Shown one piece after another: positions 54,701 to 63,275 of a stretch of DNA of 64,000 nt. The notes beneath the pieces are model-generated. The model did not search any database. It saw nothing but the letters and a program-made list of their open reading frames with translations, and was not told where the DNA came from. The translations under genes and the position numbers were made by a program. Within the stretch, counting starts at the first letter, position 1; each line of letters begins with the position of its first letter. The DNA is from Afifella aestuarii (lineage in GTDB: Bacteria > Pseudomonadota > Alphaproteobacteria > Rhizobiales > Afifellaceae): the NCBI RefSeq assembly GCF_004023665.1, contig NZ_SAUF01000001.1, positions 248,001-312,000 of the forward strand, given 5' to 3'.

Positions 54701-55706
54701 CTAAGGGTGGAGCTTCGGAGAGGTGGTTTCGCTGTCGGCAGTCAGAAAGCGATAGCGCTGATCGAGATAGGACGCCCACGGATCGTCGAGGCCGAGCTCG
54801 TCGATCAGAGGCCGAAAGAGCGCCTCGGTCGAACAGCTGACGAAGTCGTCCCGCGTTTGGAGAAGGCCGCTGAAAACGGCAAAGGCGTCCCGGCCGAATG
54901 GCCTGAGCGCTGGCGATGTCACTTTGCGCAGAGCCAGATTGGCGGACGGGGCGATATGCAGGACGCGGACCCGCTCTGCGCCTTCTTCGTGCGCTTTCTG
55001 CATTTGAAAGGCGAGCATCTGCTGGCGCAGGAGCTGATAGAACGGCTCGTAGAAGAAATCGGCCAGCGAGAGCCCGATATCTGAGCGGATCGGACCATCT
55101 GGAGCGAAGGCAAGATTCCCATAACGTGAGATGCGGACCTCATGGCCTGCCGGAGCGAGCGGTGCGCCGTATCTTTCAGTGTATTTCCACTCGATCAGCA
55201 GCGTCTCGCGCCGGCCCTGATGCTGGAAGGCGAGGCAGGCATCGGCGCTGGTGCAATTGGCGCCGCGGGTGCGCCCTCCGACTCCCGATCCCTTTGCGGC
55301 TGACCGGCTCTCATTGAGATAATCGCCGCCGATCCACTCGAAAGCGACATACCAGGGACGTCCTTCAGGCCCGGCTTCGACCGGCAGCATTTGAGGCTGG
55401 GGAATGTCGAGCGCCAGCGAGACGAGCCGTGACAGGACTTCGGGTCGCTCGGCGAGAGGCATCAGAAAGTTGAGACAGCACGCCTGCGATGAAAGCGCAT
55501 GGTCCGCGGCGAGATGCCAGGTGATGCGGCGCTCAGAGAAAATAGGCGGCGGCATCGGCGCGAATCATCGGGGCGAGGTTGAGGCGCTCACCACCCGGCG
55601 TCAGCCAGAAATCATAGCCGCGGTGCCCGATCTGCTTCGGGAAATTCTTACGAAAGTAAGCCGACTGGCTCTGTTTTTCGGACGCCGCAAAAGATCGGGC
55701 CAGCAT
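54701..55706 (-). pseudogene. Restriction-endonuclease-like gene broken by a frameshift (PGN_0703-like)
   Basis: Two minus-strand frames make one protein. The first (from an ATG at 55706) reads YFRKNFPKQIGHRGYDFWL to RADAAAYF and stops at 55533. The second continues FSERRITWHLAADHALSSQ to the end at 54701. Removing one base from the A4 run at 55539-55542 (T4 on the coding strand) joins them into about 334 residues, with the join AAYF-SERRITWH. The second part holds SADACLAFQ and LIEWKYTERY, a D...ExK pattern of PD-(D/E)XK nucleases, plus FYEPFYQLLRQQML. By memory it matches a family of putative restriction endonucleases. The tRNA-Thr gene lies 100 bases upstream. The second frame could start alone at 55555. 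Confidence 0.7.
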
Positions 55707-55806
55707 AATAGTCAGCGCTTTTTCCGTGACCGGACTGCCGGAGGGGTCGACGCTGCATCTGGCTGGGTTTTCATGGCTGCCTCCCGGGTTGGAGAAAGGG
55801 AGGCGA

Positions 55807-55882
55807 TGGTGCCGCATGCCGGACTCGAACCAGCGACCCCCTCATTACGAATGAGGTGCTCTACCAACTGAGCTAATGCGGC
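55807..55882 (-). tRNA. tRNA-Thr (anticodon CGT)
   Basis: A complete 76-base cloverleaf on the minus strand: acceptor GCCGCAT / ATGCGGC, D-arm with AGCTCAGTTGGTAGAGC, anticodon stem CCTCA / TGAGG around TTCGTAA, T-arm with GGTTCGAGTCC. The discriminator is A and the 3' CCA is encoded. The anticodon CGT reads ACG (threonine). Confidence 0.97.
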
Positions 55883-56037
55883 CCGGCCGAGCCTTGGCTC
55901 GGCGACAGGATGTCGTCGATCGACACCGGGCTGTGAGGGGCGGTGCCCCTTAGCGCGCCACCTCTTAGCGAAATGTGGGCGCGCGGGCAAGCGGGGAAGA
56001 GATCCGTTTGCCATGGGCGTTTGCCATGGCGAAAGTC

Positions 56038-58341
56038 TCAGAAAAGCCTGAAGCGGCTGCGTCCGGCCTCTTCGTCGGGTTTCTTTTCCTCTGGCCCCGG
56101 ATCGTCCGGGAGGCGCGGCCGATTGCCCTGACCGCCATTGGCACGGGGAGAAGCATCCTCTTCGTCGGAATGTGCGTCCTTTGGCGCATCGACCGGTACG
56201 GGCGGTGCCTTAGGTGGCTCGCCCTTGCCCTCGGCCAAGGGGTCAGGCCGCTTGGGCGCTGTATTTGCCGATGCAGGACTCCCTGTCATTGCTGCGGAAG
56301 GTGCGACACTTGCGGGCGTAGGGCTGGCCGCAGGCGAGGTGGTCGACGGTTTTTCATCCGTCCGCTTCGTGTCCGCCGCCTGGTTGGCTGTGCTCGCTGC
56401 CACTTTGTCTTGTGGGGCGACGGGAGCTGCGAAGGATGTTGCGGACTGCGAGCCCGCGCCGCTCTCTTTCGGCTTTGCGGCATCCGTTGCTGTGGCGCTT
56501 TTTGCGCTCTCTGGCGCGGCCGATGCCGCCGGCGTGTCGGTTGCGGCAGGTGCAGGCTCCCGCGGTTTTGGCGGCTGGATCGCCCCAACTCCGGCTGCCG
56601 CGCCGGCCCCGCTAAGGATGGCAGTCGTTTTGGAAGGTTGCGGTTGCGCCGCCGCAGAGGAAGCGCCTGCGCCCGGACCGGCCTTAGGCTTATCGGCAGA
56701 TGCTGCCGTCTGCGTTTCGGGCTTTGTCGCAGTGGCTGCGTGCGAAGGAGAATCGGTCGGCTTCGCCGCCGCCGGCTTTTCGGCGTCGGCGGGTTTCGTG
56801 GCTGCGGAGGCGGCTGCCGGTGCGATGGTGGAGTTCGTTGCTGTCGCTGTCTGTGCCTTCGCTGAACCCGCCGCCGGTATGGTGGTGGTGTCGGGCTTGC
56901 TACCGGCCGGCTTGGTGGGGGGCGTCGAGGCTCCGCTTGCCGCAGATGCCGCGGAGACCGGGGTTGCAGTCAATGTCGGGGCCGAGCTCTCGTCGCGCAG
57001 GGGGCTGATCTCGCGTGGACGGAAGCTCGCCTCATCAATGTCGATGGTGCGCCGGCTCTCCGGTTCCTCGATCGGCACCTTCCATTCCACCGTGTCGATG
57101 CGGCCGGTCACCGGCGAAACCGGCGCCCATTCGTCGAGGATCACGCCATCGGCGGTCCAGGCCGGATCGCGTGGCGCGTGTACTGCGCGTGACAGCCATT
57201 CGCGAGCGCGGCCGCGATCGCCATGCTCGCCTTCTTCGATTTCGGCCATCATCAGAAGCGCGTTTTGCGTCGGACGCGTGCGGATCATCGGCAGGAGCGT
57301 CTCGCGGGCGCGCTCCCAGTCACGTGAGCCGATTGCTGCGCGTGCCATCACCATCCGCGCGGCATCTTCCTGCGGGCGCAGCTTCATCAGGGTTTCGAGA
57401 CGCTGGAAGCGGTCGCGGGCGGAATCCCCGGGGCGCACATTGGCGTAGGCGTCGGCAATGTCGGGATGCGGATTGGCCTTCCACGTGGTCTCCAGAACGC
57501 GCGTCGCGCGACGGATGTCGCCGAGACGGGAGGAGAGGCGGCCGGCGAGAACCGCCGCCGGAACGAGGTCCGGCTGCAGGCCATGGGCCTCGAGCGCCGC
57601 TTCCTTGGCCTTGTCTGGCTGGCCGTCTTCCCAGTCGATTGCCTGGGCGGTCAGGATGACGGCGCGCAGACGGCGCGCTTCCTTGCGATCGATATCGCCG
57701 GTCTCGGCATAACGCGAAAGCGTCTTCAGAGCCTCTTCCCAGGAGCCTTCCGCCGTCTGATAGCGCATCAGGGCGCGGGAGGCCCAAGCGGCCGAAGGTG
57801 AGGTCTCGCGGGCCTGCTCGGCGAATGCGCGAGCGGTGTCGTGGTCGCCCTCGCGCGCTGCCTCGATGAACAGGCCTCTCAGGCCGACGATGCGGGTGCG
57901 GTCATGTCCGAGCATGCCCTTGAAGGCTTCGCGCGCCTTGGCGTGGTCGCCGCGCAGCTGCGCCGTCTGCGCCCGAAGCAGCAATGCCAGAGGCTCGTCG
58001 TCGCGGCGTGCCAGGTCGTGAGATGCACGCTCGGCGGTCCGCAGATCTCCGGCGGCGACGGCGAGAAGGCCCGTCGAGAGCGCCTCGCGCTGGCGGCGTT
58101 CGCGGCGGCGGCGCCAGGATTGGCGGGCTTTCAAAGGGAAACGCAGGATGAGAACGATCAGCCCGACGACGATGAAGCCGGCGGCGATTGCCAAGAGCGC
58201 CGCGAGAGCGGCGCGGGCAAGCCCGATCGTATAGGCCGTGTCGGCGAAGGTGAGGGTCACTTCGCCGGGAGCCTCCTTCAGCCAGGAGAAACCCAGCACG
58301 AAGGCGAAGACGACGGCGATGAGAATGAGGAAGCGAATCAT
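56038..58341 (-). CDS. HemY-N-terminal-domain TPR membrane protein
   Basis: A 767-residue inner-membrane protein. Two N-terminal hydrophobic helices (FLILIAVVFAFVLGFSWL and ALAALLAIAAGFIVVGLIVLIL) are followed by the HemY_N/TPR region to about 430, with repeats such as ALLLRAQTAQLRGDHAKAREAFKGML. The last 330 or so residues are low-complexity Ala, Pro, Thr, Lys and Ser, longer than usual for the family. Despite the name it is not protoporphyrinogen oxidase; HemY-N proteins lie at the end of hemCD clusters. It follows the mitofilin gene by 9 bases in the same direction. Confidence 0.85.
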   Translation of the reverse strand: MIRFLILIAVVFAFVLGFSWLKEAPGEVTLTFADTAYTIGLARAALAALLAIAAGFIVVGLIVLILRFPLKARQSWRRRRERRQREALSTGLLAVAAGDLRTAERASHDLARRDDEPLALLLRAQTAQLRGDHAKAREAFKGMLGHDRTRIVGLRGLFIEAAREGDHDTARAFAEQARETSPSAAWASRALMRYQTAEGSWEEALKTLSRYAETGDIDRKEARRLRAVILTAQAIDWEDGQPDKAKEAALEAHGLQPDLVPAAVLAGRLSSRLGDIRRATRVLETTWKANPHPDIADAYANVRPGDSARDRFQRLETLMKLRPQEDAARMVMARAAIGSRDWERARETLLPMIRTRPTQNALLMMAEIEEGEHGDRGRAREWLSRAVHAPRDPAWTADGVILDEWAPVSPVTGRIDTVEWKVPIEEPESRRTIDIDEASFRPREISPLRDESSAPTLTATPVSAASAASGASTPPTKPAGSKPDTTTIPAAGSAKAQTATATNSTIAPAAASAATKPADAEKPAAAKPTDSPSHAATATKPETQTAASADKPKAGPGAGASSAAAQPQPSKTTAILSGAGAAAGVGAIQPPKPREPAPAATDTPAASAAPESAKSATATDAAKPKESGAGSQSATSFAAPVAPQDKVAASTANQAADTKRTDEKPSTTSPAASPTPASVAPSAAMTGSPASANTAPKRPDPLAEGKGEPPKAPPVPVDAPKDAHSDEEDASPRANGGQGNRPRLPDDPGPEEKKPDEEAGRSRFRLF

Positions 58342-58350
58342 GTCAGGTCC

Positions 58351-60357
58351 TCAGCCGGCGGCGTTGAGGCGGGAGAGAGATTTCGCCCGCAGATCTTCCG
58401 CGAGCGCTTCCGCGTCGGCTCGAGCCTTGAGTTTTTCGGCCCAATCGGCGGAGGGTTGGCGAACGTCTTCAGGCAGGCTCTGCCATTCGGTGTAAGCCTC
58501 GTTGAGGCGACCGGCAGCGAGATCGGCCTCGATACGGGAGACAATGGCATCCGGTTCGTCGCCCTGGCGCGGCCCGGCGGGACGCACCTCCACGAGGCCG
58601 CGCGCACTCGCGATGAGCCGGTCCATCACGCCGACATCCTCTTCAGGGGCGTCCGCGGCGCGCAGGATTTTCGGAACGTAGGTGTGAAACTCCGCGGCGA
58701 GGGCTTCACGCGTCGGCAGCCCCTCGGCTGCGTGCGCCGACAGCGTCTCGCTTACCGCGTCTTCCCCGGCAAAGCCTGCGACGGCCTTGAGCTCGGTTTC
58801 GTATGGCTGGCCGCTTGCCACAGTGTCGGCGAAGGCTTCGGCGGCAACGGCCGGCGCAATTGCCGTCGCGTTTTCCATGCTTCCTTCAAGCTTCGTCATG
58901 CGCTGAGAAAGCTCTTCGCGCTGGGCTCGCGTCTCCTCGGTCGTGCTCTGCGTCTGCTGAAGCGCATTTTGCAGATCCGCAACGGAATCGCGGACGTTCG
59001 ACAGGTCGCTGCTGTTTGCCGCGCCGGAGACGCTCTGCTGCAGCGTGGTGAGCATCTGCTGGTTGGTCGTCACCGCCTGTTGCAGCGGGCCGAGATCGAC
59101 GGGTGCGGCGTTTTCCAGATTCCCGAGGCGCCCGGAAAGTTCATCGAGACGGCCGGAGAGGGCCTGAAGCTCTTCTTCGCTGGCGCCGGTGCTAGCCTGG
59201 GCGGGCGCGCTTTCGCCGCTGCCTCCTGTAGCGCTCATCTGCTCTTCGAGCGAATTGATACGGTTGCGAAGATCATTGAGCGCAGTCGGTTCTGCCGACG
59301 CAGCGCCGTTTTGATCCATGAGGTTTGCCACGGAACGCTGCAACTCTGAGACTTCCGCGCGGAGATCGTCCGATCCGCGGCCCTCTGCCACAGCGGGCCG
59401 GTTCTGCAGAGCTTCGAGTTGTTCCTGAAGCTGCGCTTGCTCGTCCTGTAGGCGGGCGATTGCCGCATCGTAGCTGCCTGTTCCCGCCGTCGCGCCCGTT
59501 CCTCCGCCGCCATTGGTGCCCGGAAGCGTCACGCCGTATTGGGGACCATAGGTCTGCAGTGCCCAGGCGCCGCCAAGCGCAACACCGCCGCCGACGATGC
59601 CGGCGAGGAGGAGCCCGCCAAATCCCACTCCGCGCTTCGGCGGCTTGGGCGGGGGTGGCGTCTTGCCGGAAGCGGATTTTTCGGATCCCGGCTTCGGAGC
59701 GCCTTTGTCGGTGCCCTTGTCGGCGCTGCCGGCGGCGCCCGCTTTCGTGCCCGTGCTCGGGACCGTACCCGGCTTGCCCGTCGCCGTACCAGTTGCGGCA
59801 GTGCCAGTTGCGGTCGCGCCAGCCGTTCCGGCAGCGCTCCCGCTGGAAGCGTTTTTGCCTACAGCGCCGGGGGCGGTGGTCTTGCTCTCCGGCCTGGCCG
59901 GTTCCTTATCGGATGTCTTGTTCGAGGTCGCAGAAGCTTTGTCTGGGGTGGCCTTCTCCGCGGCGGTGGCCGATGTCGAGGGTTTCTCGCCGGCCTTCGC
60001 GGTTGCTGCACTTGATGCTGTCGCGGCATTGCCTTTCGCCGCTGCGTCCGTGCCGCTTGCGTTTGTTGCACTCGCGCTGTCGGCGCCCCGGCTCGCGGCG
60101 CCGGTCTTAACGGCATCCTCGCGCTGTGCGTTCTTGTCTTCCGATGGCTTTACGGGTCCGGCCGGTGCGCCGGTCTTGCCGGGCTCTTCCTGGCGTCCCT
60201 CGCGGTCAACCGCCATCTTCGGCGTTTCGTTCTTTTTGGGGTCGGCGGGGCCGCCCGCGGAGCTCTGCTTCACTTCTTCGGCCTTCAGATCGATTGTCAC
60301 GGGTTTACGCTTGTCGCCCGAGGCGGACATACGCTTGTCCTCAGGTTGCCTGGCCAC
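58351..60357 (-). CDS. Alphaproteobacterial mitofilin (Mic60-like) membrane protein
   Basis: A 668-residue protein: a cytoplasmic Ala/Lys/Thr-rich tail (1-240), one transmembrane helix (VGFGGLLLAGIVGGGVALGGAWAL, near 250), a long coiled-coil (about 290-500: QDEQAQLQEQLEALQ, EVSELQRSVANLMDQ) and a C-terminal domain resembling mitofilin. Alphaproteobacterial Mic60 shapes membrane invaginations and is encoded beside heme genes. The GTG at 60357 has AGGAGGGG upstream; an ATG at 60330 with GAGGA is an alternative. It lies between hemD and the HemY-N gene. Confidence 0.82.
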   Translation of the reverse strand: MARQPEDKRMSASGDKRKPVTIDLKAEEVKQSSAGGPADPKKNETPKMAVDREGRQEEPGKTGAPAGPVKPSEDKNAQREDAVKTGAASRGADSASATNASGTDAAAKGNAATASSAATAKAGEKPSTSATAAEKATPDKASATSNKTSDKEPARPESKTTAPGAVGKNASSGSAAGTAGATATGTAATGTATGKPGTVPSTGTKAGAAGSADKGTDKGAPKPGSEKSASGKTPPPPKPPKRGVGFGGLLLAGIVGGGVALGGAWALQTYGPQYGVTLPGTNGGGGTGATAGTGSYDAAIARLQDEQAQLQEQLEALQNRPAVAEGRGSDDLRAEVSELQRSVANLMDQNGAASAEPTALNDLRNRINSLEEQMSATGGSGESAPAQASTGASEEELQALSGRLDELSGRLGNLENAAPVDLGPLQQAVTTNQQMLTTLQQSVSGAANSSDLSNVRDSVADLQNALQQTQSTTEETRAQREELSQRMTKLEGSMENATAIAPAVAAEAFADTVASGQPYETELKAVAGFAGEDAVSETLSAHAAEGLPTREALAAEFHTYVPKILRAADAPEEDVGVMDRLIASARGLVEVRPAGPRQGDEPDAIVSRIEADLAAGRLNEAYTEWQSLPEDVRQPSADWAEKLKARADAEALAEDLRAKSLSRLNAAG

Positions 60358-60456
60358 CTGCCCCTCCTGCAGCTGAAAGCCGATCGCGGCGATCGGTTCC
60401 TCAATTGTTATGCCCTAATGCGGGCGTTGGTGGAACGCCTCGCCCATTCTGCCACC

Positions 60457-61191
60457 CTATCCGTCGCAAGAAGGCCCTCGGTAGCGCGCAATCATATCAA
60501 AGAGCGAAGCCTGATCGGGGCGATCTGACACAAGGACCGGGCCGCGGACAATGGGTCTGAGCGGCGCGGCGGCTTGGTCGGACAGGCAGAAGCAGACGAT
60601 GTTTTCTCCGAGCGGTGTCAGCCCGGCGGTCTCCAGAGTGCGCGCGAAGGTGGCGGCACTTTGCTGTGAATAGATGAGGATACCGGCTTCTTCACCTGAG
60701 GCCAGCATGTCGCGCGCGCGGCTCTTCAGCTCGTTGACCGGCTCTGAACGGTAGATCTCTCGCAAGACCACTTCGAAGCCAGCGGCCGCCAGCTTGTCCT
60801 CGAGTGCCCCGGCGCGGCTATTGGCGGCGAGGTAGAGAACCGGGCCGTCTTCGGGCTTCAGTGTTTCGCGAGCCAACACGGCAAGCGCGTTCACATCGCC
60901 GCCTGCGCTGCGCACGTCCGGGAAGCCGAGGTGATGTCCTTCGGCGGCCGTGCGGTCGCCTACCGCAAGCAATGGCAGATGCTGCAGGCGGGCGAGTTCC
61001 GCATGGGCGGCAAGCGCCCGCACTGCATTGGCGCTCGTCACCAGCACCGCCTGAAAATCGTCCTCCGGCAAAGGCGCCTGAAGCGGCACCACGGCAAGGG
61101 CCGGCGAACGCACCACCTCATGGCCGAGAGCAATCAGCGTATGGGCCGTGCGGCTGCCATCAGGTTCGGGGCGGGTGACGACGAGACGCAT
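60457..61191 (-). CDS. hemD: Uroporphyrinogen-III synthase
   Basis: Closes and inverts ring D of hydroxymethylbilane to give uroporphyrinogen III, the branch point to heme, siroheme and cobalamin. 244 residues. MRLVVTRPEPDGSRTAHTL at the start and LVTSANAVRAL, LAVGDRTAAEGHHLGF and ILIYSQQSAATFA further on fit this weakly conserved family. It overlaps hemC by one base. Confidence 0.9.
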   Translation of the reverse strand: MRLVVTRPEPDGSRTAHTLIALGHEVVRSPALAVVPLQAPLPEDDFQAVLVTSANAVRALAAHAELARLQHLPLLAVGDRTAAEGHHLGFPDVRSAGGDVNALAVLARETLKPEDGPVLYLAANSRAGALEDKLAAAGFEVVLREIYRSEPVNELKSRARDMLASGEEAGILIYSQQSAATFARTLETAGLTPLGENIVCFCLSDQAAAPLRPIVRGPVLVSDRPDQASLFDMIARYRGPSCDG

Positions 61192-62117
61192 CAGGCGATC
61201 CCGATCTTGGCCAACAGTTCGGCAGAGGCGCGACCGCGCACCTCGGCGCCCGTCTCGCGACCGATCTTCTCTGCATCTGCGGCCAAACCTTCGGCGGAGC
61301 CTTCCAGAACTTCTGTGCCGTCGGGCGAAAGCAGAAGGCCTCGGAAGGAAAGCCTATCGCCCTCCACCTGTGCCCAGCCGGCGATCGGCGTGCGGCAGGA
61401 TCCGTCCAGCGTATCGAGGAAAGCGCGTTCGCAGGTGACGGCAGAGGCGGTTTCGGGATGACCGATCTTGGTGAGAAGATCGCGCATCTTCGCATCGTCC
61501 TCGCGGCACTCGATGACCACTGCGCCCTGACCGCAGGCCGGCGGGAATTCCAACGGATCGAGAAGCGCCGTTGCATGGCTGTCGACACCGAGGCGGCACA
61601 TGCCGGCATAGGCAAGCAGCGTCGCGTCGAGTTCGCCGTCCTCGACCTTCTGGATGCGGGTCGGCAAATTGCCGCGCAGAAGCGTGATCTCGAGGTCGGG
61701 TCTGGCTCGCCGCAAAAGCGCCTCACGGCGCAAGGAGGCGGTGCCGAAGCGGGCACCTTCGGGCAGATTTTCAAGCCCGCCGCCGTGATGCGAAATAACC
61801 GCATCGCGAATGTCAGCGCGCGGCAGATAAGCGGCAAGCGTCAGCCCTTCCGGGAGGCGCGTCGGCATATCCTTGGCGGAATGCACGGCAATATCGATGG
61901 ATTTGTCGATCAGCGCCTCTTCAATTTCCTTGGTGAAGAGGCCTTTGCCACCTGCTTCCAGCAGTGCACGATTTTGAATACGGTCGCCCGAGGTCTTGAT
62001 GACGACGATCTCGATGTCGGCTTCGTCGATCCCGGTCGCGACCAGCGCGTCACGCGTCGCATGCGCCTGCCATAGAGCCAGGCCGCTGCCGCGTGTCCCA
62101 ATTCTGAGCCGTTCCAT
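61191..62117 (-). CDS. hemC: Porphobilinogen deaminase (hydroxymethylbilane synthase)
   Basis: Joins four porphobilinogens into hydroxymethylbilane. 308 residues. RIGTRGSGLALWQA at the N-terminus; catalytic Asp82 in HSAKDMPTRLPEG; dipyrromethane-cofactor cysteine Cys241 in LDGSCRTPIAGWA. First gene of the leftward hemC-hemD-mitofilin-hemY group, divergent from tsaD with 63 bases between. Confidence 0.96.
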   Translation of the reverse strand: MERLRIGTRGSGLALWQAHATRDALVATGIDEADIEIVVIKTSGDRIQNRALLEAGGKGLFTKEIEEALIDKSIDIAVHSAKDMPTRLPEGLTLAAYLPRADIRDAVISHHGGGLENLPEGARFGTASLRREALLRRARPDLEITLLRGNLPTRIQKVEDGELDATLLAYAGMCRLGVDSHATALLDPLEFPPACGQGAVVIECREDDAKMRDLLTKIGHPETASAVTCERAFLDTLDGSCRTPIAGWAQVEGDRLSFRGLLLSPDGTEVLEGSAEGLAADAEKIGRETGAEVRGRASAELLAKIGIA

Positions 62118-62180
62118 TTGCCCCTTCAGCTTAGCCGGTGCTACACGCCTAGGGTCTAATCAGCCAAGGGGATAAGTGCA

Positions 62181-63275
62181 ATGGACCCGGTCCTCCCCGG
62201 CGTCCCCCCAGGCGCCGCATCGAGTGTCCTCGGCATCGAAACGAGCTGCGACGAAACCGCCGCATCCGTCGTGACTCGGGGCCCGGACGGGAAGGGAAAA
62301 ATCCTTTCAAATGCGGTGTTCAGCCAGATCGCGGAGCATTCCGCCTTTGGTGGGGTCGTGCCGGAAATTGCTGCACGCGCGCATGTGGAAGCCCTCGACG
62401 GCATCATTGCCGCAGCCCTTGCGGATGCGGACAAACGTCTTTGCGATGTCGATGCGATTGCTGTGACCTCCGGGCCGGGCCTCATCGGCTGTCTCCTCGT
62501 CGGCGTGACCACGGCGCGGGCGCTTGCGGCCGCTGCCGGGCTTCCGCTTCTCGGTATCAATCATCTGGAAGGCCATGCGCTCACCCCGGTTCTTACCGAT
62601 GATGTTGCCTTTCCCTATCTCCTTCTCCTCGTTTCCGGCGGACATACGCAACTCGTCGCCGTCGAAGGCTATGGTCGCTACCGACGTCTCGGTTCCACCA
62701 TCGACGATGCGCTTGGCGAAGCTTTCGACAAGACGGCAAAGCTCCTTGGTCTTGGCTATCCGGGCGGTCCGGAAGTGGAGAAACGTGCTCTCAGAGGAAA
62801 TCCGGGCCGCTTCAACTTGCCGCGGCCGCTACTCGGCACAAAAGGCTGCGACTTTTCCTTCTCGGGTCTGAAGACGGCGTTGCGCATCAAGGCGGAGACA
62901 CTGGTTCCGCTGTCTGAGACGGATATCGACGATCTTTGTGCCGGCTTCCAGGCGGCCGTGGCCGCGATTGTCGCCGAGCGCACAGCCCATGCGCTCACCC
63001 TGCAGCCGTGGAACGCCCTCGTTGTCGCCGGCGGGGTCGCCGCCAACCGGGCCGTCCGTTCCGCCCTGTCCGATCTTGCCGACAAAGCCGGCATCGCCTT
63101 CGTGGCGCCGAGATCCGACCTATGCACCGACAATGCGGCGATGATTGCCTGGGCAGGGCTCATGCGCCTTAGCGCAGGCGAGGCGGTCGCGGAGATCGTT
63201 GCCCGTCCGCGTTGGCCCCTCGATCAGGCCGCCGAACCACTTCTCGGCTCGGGCCGTCATGGAGCTCGCGTTTAA
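62181..63275 (+). CDS. tsaD: tRNA threonylcarbamoyladenosine synthesis protein TsaD
   Basis: Transfers threonylcarbamoyl to A37 of ANN-decoding tRNAs, with TsaB and TsaE. 364 residues. ASKHA fold with [16 protein letters not shown] at the start, metal motif INHLEGHAL (HxxxH), VSGGHTQLV and [12 protein letters not shown]. An AAGGGG ribosome site is upstream. Its stop overlaps the gpsA start by one base. Divergent from hemC, the usual alphaproteobacterial arrangement. Confidence 0.96.
   Translation: MDPVLPGVPPGAASSVLGIETSCDETAASVVTRGPDGKGKILSNAVFSQIAEHSAFGGVVPEIAARAHVEALDGIIAAALADADKRLCDVDAIAVTSGPGLIGCLLVGVTTARALAAAAGLPLLGINHLEGHALTPVLTDDVAFPYLLLLVSGGHTQLVAVEGYGRYRRLGSTIDDALGEAFDKTAKLLGLGYPGGPEVEKRALRGNPGRFNLPRPLLGTKGCDFSFSGLKTALRIKAETLVPLSETDIDDLCAGFQAAVAAIVAERTAHALTLQPWNALVVAGGVAANRAVRSALSDLADKAGIAFVAPRSDLCTDNAAMIAWAGLMRLSAGEAVAEIVARPRWPLDQAAEPLLGSGRHGARV

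Noticed and set aside
55533-55817. Separate 94-codon gene starting inside tRNA-Thr
   Set aside because: Its start falls in the tRNA; the frame is better read as the N-terminal part of the frameshifted nuclease-like gene.
56138-57448. Ala/Gly/Val-rich plus-strand frames opposite the HemY-N and mitofilin tails
   Set aside because: Complement of low-complexity Ala/Pro/Thr coding sequence, not an independent gene.
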